64,000 nucleotides of DNA from positions 620,001 through 684,000 of the forward strand of contig CAWGXC010000003.1 in assembly GCA_963826475.1 (NCBI GenBank), read 5' to 3'. The notes under the pieces were generated by a model. That model was not told where the DNA came from and searched no databases. It saw only the letters and a program-made list of their open reading frames with translations. Source of the DNA: RHKX01 sp963826475 (GTDB lineage: Bacteria; Actinomycetota; Thermoleophilia; Solirubrobacterales; 70-9). Both the position numbers and the translations under genes were made by a program. Positions within the stretch are counted from its first letter, which is position 1. Every line of letters begins with the position of its first letter. Positions 32,072 through 40,621 of this stretch are shown piece after piece.

Positions 32072-33523
32072 CTACTTGTTCAGCTTGACCGTGTAGATCG
32101 AACCGTCGGAGCGGTACGCCCGGCCATCGAGGCGGCCATCGGCGTTGATGACGACCGCCGTCACCCGGTCGTAGCTGCCCGGGTCGCGGATGGTGACCGC
32201 TCCCCTGCCGCCGTTGGCCAGGTACCGCGAGGAGATGCCGACCTCCCCGCCCTTGATCGGTCCCGTCCGGGTGACGATGGCGAGGGCCGAGCGGATGCCA
32301 CGAGGTGCGTGGACGGTCAGCTTGATCGGCTTCCTCCCCCTCGCCGGCACGTTGGTGAGCTGGTACGCGGTGTCGTCGAGTGCCACGTTAGAGCCCCTTG
32401 CGGTGAGCCTCCCCTTGCGCTTCATGTCGGGATAAGCCCCGGCATCGGGGAAGTTGCTGCTCGAGTTCCACTCGGCGCTCGCTTCGGCGAACGCGGTGAA
32501 CTCGCGGCTGAAGGACCTGCCTCCGTGCTTCTCGATCGATCTCTCATAGGCGGCCACCGCGAAGTGCGGCGGCTTGACGGCCAGAGACGATGCCCATGCG
32601 TCGCGGACCACGTCGAGCCCGTAGCGGGCGCCCAGCCAGTGGTTCCAGACGGCATCGGCGTAGATCTTGGTCCGGCTCGTCAGCGGAGCCTGCGCGTAGC
32701 GGGCGAACGTCGGTAGGTAGTTGAGGTAGTCGTTGATGTTCGGGTAGACCTGTTGCTCGGCCCAGGTAGCGGTCGCCTCGAACATCCAGAGGTCCTCACG
32801 GGTGTCGTAGTTGAACTGGAGGATGTGGTTGAACTCGTGCGCAACAGTCACCTTGAGCGACGCGAGCGGCGGACTCGGGAAGTTGACGTAATCGTTGTCG
32901 AGCACCAGGTACGCGTAGCGCCTGGCGCCCTTCTGCCCGGGATCGGGAGCCGCATAGCCGTAGAGCTGCGGACCGAGATCGGTGATGTAGACATCGACCT
33001 GCCCCTCGCCGCCGACGCCGTGGCGCGCGCCACGAGCTCCGTCGGACTTGGGATCGCGCCAGTCGAGAGCGTCGTCGCCGTTCTCGACCGCGTAAGTCAG
33101 GTTGGTTGAGGCGATCACCTCATCGATGAATTCGTCCGACGTCGGAGCATTTCGCTTCTGGGTGGAGAAATGAACGCAGAACTGCTCATTGCAGATCGGC
33201 GAGTTGGGGGCCTCCTTGCCGAAGTAGTTCCGGTCCGACTTCTCGGCTGGGCGCGCGAGGATCCGGTTCGCCTGGAGGCGGCCGGAGCGGTTGAGGGCCG
33301 GGGTCGCGAGGGCGAGATCGCGCAGCGCTGCGGTTGCGTCTCGCGTGCCCGTGGCGGGGCCGGAGCTCCGGGGTTCGACGGGATCGAGGGCACGACGGGC
33401 ATCGTGGAGGGCGTCGAGGGCCTGCTGGTGGGAGAACGACGCGCCCGCGGCCGAGGCGGCTGCGGGGGCAAGCGCGGCGATCGCGATGGCGAGCGGCAGG
33501 CAGATGCGGGCGGAGCGGGGCAA
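32072..33523 (-). CDS. Secreted zinc metallopeptidase, HExxH type (MXAN_6640-like)
   Basis: The 483-residue protein has a signal peptide (LPLAIAIAALAPAAASAAG). The peptidase centre is VTVAHEFNHILQFNYD, an HExxH motif, with EATATWAEQQ about 20 residues on as the likely third ligand region. The C-terminal part is beta-rich. The DVYITDLGPQLYGYA segment before the motif is typical of the MXAN_6640 family. Substrates are unknown. The stop is ten bases from the convergent oxidoreductase stop. Confidence 0.8.
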   Translation of the reverse strand: MPRSARICLPLAIAIAALAPAAASAAGASFSHQQALDALHDARRALDPVEPRSSGPATGTRDATAALRDLALATPALNRSGRLQANRILARPAEKSDRNYFGKEAPNSPICNEQFCVHFSTQKRNAPTSDEFIDEVIASTNLTYAVENGDDALDWRDPKSDGARGARHGVGGEGQVDVYITDLGPQLYGYAAPDPGQKGARRYAYLVLDNDYVNFPSPPLASLKVTVAHEFNHILQFNYDTREDLWMFEATATWAEQQVYPNINDYLNYLPTFARYAQAPLTSRTKIYADAVWNHWLGARYGLDVVRDAWASSLAVKPPHFAVAAYERSIEKHGGRSFSREFTAFAEASAEWNSSSNFPDAGAYPDMKRKGRLTARGSNVALDDTAYQLTNVPARGRKPIKLTVHAPRGIRSALAIVTRTGPIKGGEVGISSRYLANGGRGAVTIRDPGSYDRVTAVVINADGRLDGRAYRSDGSIYTVKLNK

Positions 33524-33618
33524 TCGAGTCCTTCAGTAGCGCGGCGAGAGGGGGCAACGTAGCAACACGGTGCGGCGACAAAGACCGCTCCGGAGGTGTG
33601 GCGGGCGATAATCGAGGG

Positions 33619-35307
33619 ATGCCGAAGCTGCGACTGGCCCTTGCACAGCTCAACCCGACCGTCGGTGACGTCGCCGGCAACGCCGCTCTGGCGGCGGGGT
33701 CCATCGCCGACGCGAGGGCCGCCGGAGCCGAGCTCGTCGTCCTGCCCGAGCTCATCCTGAGCGGATACCCCCCTGAGGACCTGTTGTTGAAGCGCCACTT
33801 CATCGATTCGTGCCGACGAGCGCTCGAGGAGGTCGCGGCCGGGGTCGAGAGGATCGTCGCCCTCGTGGGGTGCCCGATCCGCGACGGCGATCTCTACAAC
33901 GGTCTCGCCGTTCTCGCCGATGGCCGGATCGCCGGCATCTACCGGAAGGTGCTGCTCCCCAATTACGGGGTCTTCGACGAGCGCCGCTACTTCGAGCCCG
34001 GGCCGGGTGGCGCTCTGATCGAGGTCAACGGCGTCCGGATCGGGCTGACGATCTGCGAGGACATCTGGCTCGAGGGTGCGCCGACGTCGGCGGAGGCGGC
34101 GTCGGGGGCCGAGCTGATCGTCAACGCGTCGGCGTCCCCGTACTTCCGCGGGCGTGGCATCGAGCGGGAGCGGCAGGTCGTGGCCGCACGGGCCCGCGAG
34201 AGCTCGATTCCGATTGCGCTCTGCAACCTCGTCGGCGGACAGGACGAGTTGGTCTTCGACGGTCACAGCGTGATCGTCGACGCAACGGGCTCGACCATCG
34301 CCCGCGCGCGTCAGTTCGAGTCTGAGCTGGTCGTCTGCGACCTCGAGCTGGATGCGCGCCGCCCCTCCGCTGCCGAGGAGCCAATCCTCCCCCTCCTCGC
34401 TTCGCTGTCGGCGAGTGCGCCCGCCGGTGAAGCCGACCCGGCGATCCACGATCTCCTGCCGCAGTCCGAGGAGATCTACGCGGCGCTGGTGCTGGGCCTC
34501 GGCGACTATGCGCGCAAGAACGGCTTCGAGCACGCGGTGCTCGGCCTCTCCGGGGGGATCGACTCGGCGCTGGTCGCGCTGCTCGCCGTCGACGCGCTCG
34601 GAGCTGAGCGGGTCACTTGCTTGATCATGCCCTCCCCCCACTCCAGCTCGGCAACCCAGGACGATGCACGCACGATCGCGGCGAACCTCGGTTGCGAGGC
34701 GATCGAGCTCCAGATCGCCGAGCTCATGGGTGCTTACGAGCGTGCGCTCGCCGAGCGGTTCGAGGGCACCGAGCCCGGGATCGCCGAGGAGAACCTGCAG
34801 GCGCGGATTCGCGGCAACCTGGTGATGGCGCTGTCGAACAAGTTCGGTTGGCTTGCCCTCACCACCGGCAACAAGTCGGAGATGGCGGTGGGCTACGCCA
34901 CCCTCTACGGGGACATGGCGGGCGGCTTCGCGGTCATCAAGGACGTTCCCAAGCTGCTCGTCTACGAGCTGGTCGAGGCGCGAAACCGCCGCGCTGGGCG
35001 CGAGCTCATTCCGAGCTCGGTGATCGACCGTCCGCCTTCAGCCGAGCTGCGCCCCGACCAGGTGGACTCCGATTCGCTGCCGCCATACGAGGTGCTCGAC
35101 GCTGCCCTCGCTGATTACGTCGAGCAGGACGGCAGTCGCGACGCGCTGATCGCCGCCGGCCTGGATCCCGAGCTGGCTGATCGCGTGGCGGCGATGGTCG
35201 ATCGGGCGGAGTACAAGCGCCGTCAGGCACCGCCCGGGATCAAGATCACGACCAAGGCCTTCGGGCGGGACAGGCGCCTGCCGATCACCAACCGTTTCCG
35301 CGGCTGA
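33619..35307 (+). CDS. nadE: Glutamine-dependent NAD+ synthetase
   Basis: Makes NAD from nicotinic acid adenine dinucleotide. The nitrilase-like glutaminase domain (residues 1 to about 270) has its triad in LPELILSGY (Glu44), YRKVLLP (Lys110) and LTICEDIW (Cys146). The synthetase domain has the ATP loop LSGGIDSALVALLAVDALG, then CLIMPSPHSSSATQDDA, and TTGNKSEMAVGYATLYGDMAGGF. 562 residues is normal for this two-domain type. I start at ATG 33619 because the long open frame upstream is antisense to the metallopeptidase. Confidence 0.96.
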   Translation: MPKLRLALAQLNPTVGDVAGNAALAAGSIADARAAGAELVVLPELILSGYPPEDLLLKRHFIDSCRRALEEVAAGVERIVALVGCPIRDGDLYNGLAVLADGRIAGIYRKVLLPNYGVFDERRYFEPGPGGALIEVNGVRIGLTICEDIWLEGAPTSAEAASGAELIVNASASPYFRGRGIERERQVVAARARESSIPIALCNLVGGQDELVFDGHSVIVDATGSTIARARQFESELVVCDLELDARRPSAAEEPILPLLASLSASAPAGEADPAIHDLLPQSEEIYAALVLGLGDYARKNGFEHAVLGLSGGIDSALVALLAVDALGAERVTCLIMPSPHSSSATQDDARTIAANLGCEAIELQIAELMGAYERALAERFEGTEPGIAEENLQARIRGNLVMALSNKFGWLALTTGNKSEMAVGYATLYGDMAGGFAVIKDVPKLLVYELVEARNRRAGRELIPSSVIDRPPSAELRPDQVDSDSLPPYEVLDAALADYVEQDGSRDALIAAGLDPELADRVAAMVDRAEYKRRQAPPGIKITTKAFGRDRRLPITNRFRG

Positions 35308-35319
35308 CGAAGCTTCCGG

Positions 35320-35724
35320 TCAGCTCGGCGCCGGGCGAACGGCGATCACGACTCGCGAGAGCGCGCAGAGCCGGCCCTGATCGTCGCTCATCTCCACGTC
35401 CCAGACCCAACTGGTCCTGCCCTGGTGCCGGGCCGTTGCGATCGCCTCGATGCTCCCGGTCGAAGCCGGCCGCAGAAACGTGCAGTCGTTGACCTGCCCC
35501 ATCGCGAGGTTGTCGGGGGCGACCGCGTCGAAGGTCGCCCGCGAGCAGAGCGACTCCGCCAGCGATGCGTAGGCGCCGCCATGGACGATCCCATACGGCT
35601 GGCGGACCCGATCGGTCACCTCCATCCGCATCCGGGCCACCGAGCGGCTCTCCCGCTCGTATCCCTCGAGCCCCAGGGAGTCCTCGAGCGTGGACTGCGG
35701 GGGCTCGTCGGGGGTGCTCTGCAT
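35320..35724 (-). CDS. Hotdog-fold PaaI-type thioesterase
   Basis: The 134-residue protein ends with RVRQPYGIVHGGAYASLAES, the HGG motif of PaaI/YbgC-like acyl-CoA thioesterases, then DAVAPDNLAMGQVNDC and WVWDVEMSDDQGRLCALSRV. I chose ATG 35724 (MQSTPDEPPQSTLED). The frame continues upstream to 36057 as a shadow of the next gene. It stands alone and converges on nadE. Confidence 0.85.
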   Translation of the reverse strand: MQSTPDEPPQSTLEDSLGLEGYERESRSVARMRMEVTDRVRQPYGIVHGGAYASLAESLCSRATFDAVAPDNLAMGQVNDCTFLRPASTGSIEAIATARHQGRTSWVWDVEMSDDQGRLCALSRVVIAVRPAPS

Positions 35725-35814
35725 CCGCGCAGAGTAGAGCCTGGGGCCGGCCCGCCAACCGGTCGCCGGAGACCGACCGGCAAGCCCCGCCTGCCGAATG
35801 CGTAGGCTTGCGCG

Positions 35815-36882
35815 ATGCCGTTGAAAGGGGATGAGCGCGCGCTGCTGCAGTTGGTCTGCGAGCGGGGCCAGAGCTACGAGGACATCGCGGGGCTCTTGGG
35901 CTCCGACGTCGCCGGAGTTCAGGCCAAGGCAAGGGCGGCGCTGACCGAGCTCGGAGGCGCCGATCCCGACGCCGAGGTCGGCCTCACCGACTACATCCTG
36001 GGGCAATCCGACCCGATCGGGCGAGCTGACGCGATCCGGTTCCTCCAGCAGGATCACAACTACCTGGTGCTGGCCCAGCGCCTCGAGCTGGCGCTGCTCG
36101 AGCTCGCTCCCGGGGCCAAGCTGCCGAAGCTTCCTGAGTCAAGGGGCAGCCGTCGCCGCGCCGCGATGCCGCCCGCGGGCGAGCCCCTCGACGCTCCCTC
36201 CCAGGTCCCGGTGGCTGCCGACGCTCCCGCGCAGAGCGCCCCCGCCGTCCCGGCCTCGGGCGCCGATGCCGCCCCACGAACCGTTCGACCACCGAAGCCG
36301 GCGAGTCAATCCCGGACGATCGCCATCTTCGTCGGCGCCGGCATCATCCTGCTGATCGTCATCCTCGCCGTTGCCGGGGTCTTCTCGGGCAGCGACTCGA
36401 CGGGAACGCCGTCGGCATCGAGCACCGACAGCTCGACGACGGCCAACGGGGACGCGCGCAAGATCACCAGCGTTCCGCTGAGCTCGACCGCCGGCAGTGG
36501 GGTGGCCGGGACCGCTGACTTCGGCCTCGTCAGCAACCAGCAGCTGTACGTCGATCTCGACCTCCACGGACTCGACCCGAAGCCCGCCGCGGGCACGACC
36601 TACCTGCTCTGGCTGATGCTGGGCGACAGCGCCGGATATCCGATCAGCAGTCCGCTCACGCCTGACGCGAACGGCAACTTCTCGGGACGCCTGGCGGTGC
36701 CGACGGCCGTCGCGGTGTCGGTTGGTGGCCAGGCCAAGTTCGTCAAGGTCTCGGCCTCCCCGATCAACGAGCTGCGCAAGCGCGTCAAGGCGGCCGCTGC
36801 ACAGAAGGCGCCGATCCTCGCCTTCACCGGGACCGAGCTCGCGAACGGGAAGATCCCGCTTGCAGCTCCGGCCGGCGGCTAG
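35815..36882 (+). CDS. Membrane protein with N-terminal sigma-region-4-like helix-turn-helix and RskA-like outer domain
   Basis: The 355-residue protein has three parts. Residues 1-45 (MPLKGDERALLQLVCERG, SYEDIAGLLGSDVAGVQAKARAAL) look like a sigma-factor region 4 helix-turn-helix. A Pro/Ala-rich linker follows to about 165. One transmembrane helix is at about 168-190 (TIAIFVGAGIILLIVILAVAG). The outer part (residues 235-355) has TTYLLWLMLGDSAGYPIS and ANGNFSGRLAVP, resembling the extracellular domain of anti-sigma factor K-type proteins. Lone gene. A role as a one-piece transmembrane regulator is inferred from the layout only. Confidence 0.65.
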   Translation: MPLKGDERALLQLVCERGQSYEDIAGLLGSDVAGVQAKARAALTELGGADPDAEVGLTDYILGQSDPIGRADAIRFLQQDHNYLVLAQRLELALLELAPGAKLPKLPESRGSRRRAAMPPAGEPLDAPSQVPVAADAPAQSAPAVPASGADAAPRTVRPPKPASQSRTIAIFVGAGIILLIVILAVAGVFSGSDSTGTPSASSTDSSTTANGDARKITSVPLSSTAGSGVAGTADFGLVSNQQLYVDLDLHGLDPKPAAGTTYLLWLMLGDSAGYPISSPLTPDANGNFSGRLAVPTAVAVSVGGQAKFVKVSASPINELRKRVKAAAAQKAPILAFTGTELANGKIPLAAPAGG

Positions 36883-36884
36883 CT

Positions 36885-38534
36885 CTAGCCGACCAGCTTT
36901 CCGGGGTTCATCACTCCGACCGGATCGAGCCGTTCCTTGACGGCCCGCAGGGTCTCGACGCCGAGCTCACCGATCTCGGCGCCCATGTAGGGAGCGTGAT
37001 CACGGCCGACGGCGTGGTGGTGTGTGATCGTCCCGCCCGCGGCGACGATCGCGCCGCAGGCGGCTGACTTGATCTCGCGCCACTGCTCGAGCTCACCGCC
37101 CACCCGGGCCGGGGTGAGAAATGTGAAGTACAGGGAGGCCCCGTCGGCGTAGGCATGAGAGACGTGACACATGACCAGCCCACGGCCCCCGCCGGCCTCC
37201 ATGGCGCCTGACAGGGCGCCTCGGACCGCGTCGTAGAGCTCACCGATCCGCGAATAGGTGTGTGACGTCTCGAGCGTCTCGACCATCGCGCCGAGGTCGA
37301 GCAGCGAATCGCGCAGGTGGGGCCCCTCGAAGCGCCCGTGGTCCCAGGATCGGCCCGGCGATGAGCCCAGCGGGACCGCGCCGCCGGCGCGCAGCACCCG
37401 CCGCGAGAGCTCCCGGCGGCGACGCACCGATTCGGCCTCGCCCTCCCAGCCGACGATGAGCATGCAGCCCTCGGCGCGGCGGCGAAGCTTCAGGTATCCC
37501 CCGAGCGCTGCGCGCTTGACTCCCTCGAGGCCGGACATGGCCAGCGACACCTCCGTCTCGTCGCGGTCCGAGAGCCTGACGATGTCCGGTGATACGCCGT
37601 CCTGGGCCATCGAACGAATCAGCTCGATCCCCTCCGCGAAGCCGGGGGCGAACCAGCCCTCGTGCTCCCGCAGCTCCGGCCTTGGGCGGATCCGGACCCC
37701 GACGTCGGTGATCACCCCGAAAATGCCCTCGGAGCCGAGGATCAGCTCTCGCAGCGCCGGCCCGGCGGCGGTGTGAGGCGTCTCGAGAGTTCGCATGGAG
37801 CCGGTCGGGGTGGTCAGCTCTATGTCGGTGGCGAGCGCATCGAAGCGACCGAAGCCGCTCGAGGCCTGACCGGCGGATCGAGTCGCCGCAAAGCCGCCGA
37901 TCGTGGCGTAGCGATAGGACTGCGGGAAGTGCCCGAGGGTGAAGCCGGCGCGCCCCAGCACCGTCTCCGCCTCGGGTCCGCGAAGCCCGGGTCCGAGATG
38001 CGCGATGCGCGAGACGGCATCGATCTCGACCGAGCGCATCGCCGCGAGATCCAGTGCGACCAACCGCTCGAACCCGCCCCTGTACGGATCGACGCCGCCG
38101 ACCACGCTCGTCCCCCCGCCGAACGGGACCACGGCCACGCGCTCCTGCGCGCAGGCCGCGAGCACCGCAGCCACGGCATCGACTTCAGCCGGGACCAGAA
38201 CGGCGTCGGGGACGTCGGGAAGGCTGCCCGAGCGGAGGTTGACGAGATCGGGGTAGCTGCTGCCGGCGGCGTGGCGGATGCGGTCCTCGTCGGTGGTGCT
38301 GATCGCCGCTGGACCTCCCGCGGCATCGATCACCGATCGTGGCAGCGTTGCCGCCGTGGGCGGCTTCACGTCGCCGAGCCCGGCGCTCTCCCGTGGTTCG
38401 CACTCGCCGATGCGCTCGCTGAGCATCTCGCGGACCTCGGGGCCGAGGTCGGGCTTGGAGCCGGGTTCGCCCCAGCCCTCGAAAGCCGTGTCCCGGCGCA
38501 GGCACGAGACTCCGCTGAGGTTCCCGGTGCTCAC
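36885..38534 (-). CDS. FAD-linked oxidase resembling alkyl-dihydroxyacetonephosphate synthase
   Basis: The 549-residue protein is a PCMH-type FAD enzyme: VVPFGGGTSVVGG is the FAD diphosphate loop and TLGHFPQSYRYATIGGFAATRSAGQ follows in family order. The C-terminal half has LETSHTYSRIGELYDAVRGAL and THHHAVGRDHAPYM. The latter matches the His-rich loop of AGPS, which makes the ether bond of alkyl-DHAP. Other FAD oxidases such as glycolate oxidase GlcD are less similar in this loop. The GTG at 38534 overlaps the SRPBCC stop by four bases. Identity as AGPS is likely, not proven. Confidence 0.82.
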   Translation of the reverse strand: MSTGNLSGVSCLRRDTAFEGWGEPGSKPDLGPEVREMLSERIGECEPRESAGLGDVKPPTAATLPRSVIDAAGGPAAISTTDEDRIRHAAGSSYPDLVNLRSGSLPDVPDAVLVPAEVDAVAAVLAACAQERVAVVPFGGGTSVVGGVDPYRGGFERLVALDLAAMRSVEIDAVSRIAHLGPGLRGPEAETVLGRAGFTLGHFPQSYRYATIGGFAATRSAGQASSGFGRFDALATDIELTTPTGSMRTLETPHTAAGPALRELILGSEGIFGVITDVGVRIRPRPELREHEGWFAPGFAEGIELIRSMAQDGVSPDIVRLSDRDETEVSLAMSGLEGVKRAALGGYLKLRRRAEGCMLIVGWEGEAESVRRRRELSRRVLRAGGAVPLGSSPGRSWDHGRFEGPHLRDSLLDLGAMVETLETSHTYSRIGELYDAVRGALSGAMEAGGGRGLVMCHVSHAYADGASLYFTFLTPARVGGELEQWREIKSAACGAIVAAGGTITHHHAVGRDHAPYMGAEIGELGVETLRAVKERLDPVGVMNPGKLVG

Positions 38535-39004
38535 GATCCGCCCGGCGCTCCGCAGAGGGCCTCTTCGATGCCGGCGAGGGCGGCGCTGAGGACCTGACCC
38601 GTGGCCCGGCGCATCATCAGCGACCCGAATCGCGAGAACCCCCGGAGCTTGCGCCTGCCCTCGACCGTGACCTCGGTCGAGCCGTCGAGCTCGCGTGAGA
38701 TGCGCAGTTCGAGTTCTGCTCGGCGCAGGAATCCCTCGAAGGGGGTTCCCTCCAGCTCCTGTTCCCAGACCAGACGTTCGCCGGACGTCGATGCCGTGCA
38801 GCGGTAGTCGGCGCGAACCGGTTTTCCCTTGCTGGTCTCGAGCACCTGGGTGAAGCGGCTGCGCCGGCTGCCCGGGTCGCCATGGACGTCCTCCACCCTG
38901 ATCGTCTCCGGCCACCAGCGCGGCAGGTTGTGCGGGTCGGAGATGAGCTTCCAGACACGCTCTGCCGGAGCCGGAATCGAGCGGCTGCGCGCGACGTTGG
39001 GCAT
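38531..39004 (-). CDS. SRPBCC (START-like) domain protein
   Basis: The 157-residue protein opens RSIPAPAERVWKLISDPHNLPRWWP, the typical START/polyketide-cyclase-type beginning, and ends with a helix LSAALAGIEEAL. Such domains bind hydrophobic ligands. It is the upstream half of a two-gene unit with the AGPS-like enzyme (GTGA overlap), so a lipid-related role is plausible. Confidence 0.83.
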   Translation of the reverse strand: MPNVARSRSIPAPAERVWKLISDPHNLPRWWPETIRVEDVHGDPGSRRSRFTQVLETSKGKPVRADYRCTASTSGERLVWEQELEGTPFEGFLRRAELELRISRELDGSTEVTVEGRRKLRGFSRFGSLMMRRATGQVLSAALAGIEEALCGAPGGS

Positions 39005-39028
39005 GTGCGGAGCCTCGCGCGGCCGGGG

Positions 39029-39781
39029 CTAGCCCCGGAGCCGCCGCAGGTCGCGGACGAGCAGCAGGTGCTTGAGCTGGGTACAGGTCGCCGCGAGCCC
39101 CTCGAGGCTCTCGAGCGCCTCCTGCCGGCGCGCGGGGCTGCGGGAGCGCAGCGAGGAGCCCATGATCTGCTCGAGCAGGGACGCCTCGCGATCCGCTGAG
39201 CTGCGGAACACCTTCAGGTTGCGGCCCTGAACGCCGAAGCGGGCGAGCTCGGTTGCGGCGCGGACGATCTCGACGTCCGTCTCGTCGAAGCGCGTCGATC
39301 CGTCGCGGTGCTCGGGTTGGACGATCCCGAAGTCCTCGAGCTCACGGACGAGCTCGGCCGTCGCGCCGGTCTGCTCCAGCAGGTCGTCGTAGCCGACCCA
39401 CTCGCCCGGGTCGTCGATCGCCATCGCGCGCCGGGTCGAAGCACCACGCGAGTTCCGCTCGCCGCCGATCTTGCCGGCCGCGAGCTCCTGCCGAATCACC
39501 CGCAGCGGTAGGAACTCATCGCGCTGCATTCGCAGGATGGCGCGCAACTGCTCGACGTCAGCTTGGCTGTAGAGGCGGTAGCCGCCGCGCGTGCGGCGCG
39601 GCGTGAGCAGCTTCTGGTCCTCCAGATAGCGGATCTTGGAGATCGAGATATCGTCGAACTCCTGCCCGAGCACCTTGCAGACGGCGCCGATCGTCAGCGC
39701 CTTGCGGGGACGGGAATCGCCATTCCGGGAGCGATTCGCTTCGCTGGAGCGGCGCGGTCCGATCTCCGTCCCAATCTCCAT
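39029..39781 (-). CDS. MerR-family regulator, FtsR-like
   Basis: The 250-residue protein has a winged-helix MerR domain (ALTIGAVCKVLGQEFDDISISKIRYLEDQKLL, GGYRLYSQADVEQLRAI) and a second HTH-like section (YDDLLEQTGATAELVRELED, DVEIVRAATELARFG). This two-part plan and its place behind an FHA protein match FtsR, a regulator linked to ftsZ expression in actinobacteria. I start at ATG 39781, four bases after the FHA stop. The upstream frame to 39832 adds only basic residues overlapping that gene. Confidence 0.87.
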   Translation of the reverse strand: MEIGTEIGPRRSSEANRSRNGDSRPRKALTIGAVCKVLGQEFDDISISKIRYLEDQKLLTPRRTRGGYRLYSQADVEQLRAILRMQRDEFLPLRVIRQELAAGKIGGERNSRGASTRRAMAIDDPGEWVGYDDLLEQTGATAELVRELEDFGIVQPEHRDGSTRFDETDVEIVRAATELARFGVQGRNLKVFRSSADREASLLEQIMGSSLRSRSPARRQEALESLEGLAATCTQLKHLLLVRDLRRLRG

Positions 39782-39785
39782 TGCC

Positions 39786-40256
39786 TCAGCGCTCCAGGAA
39801 GCTGATCTTGAACTTCCCGATCTGGATCTCATCGCCGTCGACGAGCAGGTGCGACTCGATCCGGTGCCGGTTGACGTAGGTGCCGTTCAAGGATCCGAGG
39901 TCGTCGATGTAGAGCCCGTCGCGGCGCCGGACCAGCAGAGCGTGGTTGCGCGAGACGGTCACGTCATCGAGGAAGATGGGTGCATCGGGAGTGCGACCGA
40001 TGCTCATCCGCTCCTGGTCGACGGGGAAGCTCTCCCCGGCGCGCCCTCCGCCCGCCCTGATCACGAGCGCGGCTCCCTGCTCCTCGACCATCTCCTCGAT
40101 GTCGATCGGCTGGAAGTCGCCCGTCTCGGCGATCTTGTAGGTCAGGGTCGAGGGCTCGTCGGCGCCTTCGGGCCGCGCCAGGTAGGCGCCGCATTTCTGG
40201 CAGTAGTTCGCCCCCTCGGTGTTGACGAACCCACATTCGTGGCAGTGCAGGGCCAT
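39786..40256 (-). CDS. Zinc-ribbon plus FHA-domain protein, GarA/OdhI-like
   Basis: The 156-residue protein opens with a Cys4 zinc ribbon (CHECGFVNTEGANYCQKCG; Cys5, Cys8, Cys19, Cys22), then an acidic linker and a C-terminal FHA domain. SIGRTPDAPIF, VTVSRNHALLV and GSLNGTYVNRHR carry the phosphothreonine-binding Arg, Ser-His and Asn residues. GarA/OdhI proteins inhibit 2-oxoglutarate dehydrogenase until phosphorylated on an N-terminal Thr by a PknB-type kinase; ST and LT threonines are present near residues 37-39. The synteny with a MerR protein downstream supports this. Confidence 0.87.
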   Translation of the reverse strand: MALHCHECGFVNTEGANYCQKCGAYLARPEGADEPSTLTYKIAETGDFQPIDIEEMVEEQGAALVIRAGGGRAGESFPVDQERMSIGRTPDAPIFLDDVTVSRNHALLVRRRDGLYIDDLGSLNGTYVNRHRIESHLLVDGDEIQIGKFKISFLER

Positions 40257-40264
40257 CCTCGGTC

Positions 40265-40579
40265 CTAGCGGTCCTCGTCGTCTCCGGTAACCCTTCCGGC
40301 GAGGATGTCGGTCAGCTTCTCGACGTCGGCGCCGCTGATCAGAGCGTCGCCGTCCTCACGGTTGGTGCGAAGGCGGTTGACCAGCTCAGCCCGAAGGATG
40401 TCGATCTTGCCATGCAACATCCGTCGCTGGTAGGAGACGTCCTGCTCGTCCTTCGTGAGCTGATCGATCATCTCCTTCAGCTCCTGGTCGTTCATTGCGC
40501 CAATGTCGGGAAAGGTCTCGTCCATCAAGTCAGTCTCTTCTCCGTATCGAAGTCCCCCCGGGCCATAGGCGCCGGGCAT
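40265..40579 (-). CDS. Small helical protein with RsiG-type c-di-GMP motif
   Basis: The 104-residue protein has a helical hairpin-like core. Residues 45-60 follow E(X)3S(X)2R(X)3H(X)3D (Glu45, Ser49, Arg52, His56, Asp60). This matches the RsiG c-di-GMP-binding motif E(X)3S(X)2R(X)3Q(X)3D except His for Gln. RsiG is an anti-sigma factor for WhiG. Rubrobacter-type RsiG carries one motif per chain and acts as a dimer, and this chain is similarly short. The gene lies between a pgsA-like gene and FHA. An alternative start at 40525 (MDETFPDIG) would trim the N terminus. The family call is by motif only. Confidence 0.6.
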   Translation of the reverse strand: MPGAYGPGGLRYGEETDLMDETFPDIGAMNDQELKEMIDQLTKDEQDVSYQRRMLHGKIDILRAELVNRLRTNREDGDALISGADVEKLTDILAGRVTGDDEDR

Positions 40580-40621
40580 CCATCGATTATAGGCGCGCGG
40601 TCCAAAGGGTCAATCAGAGCT

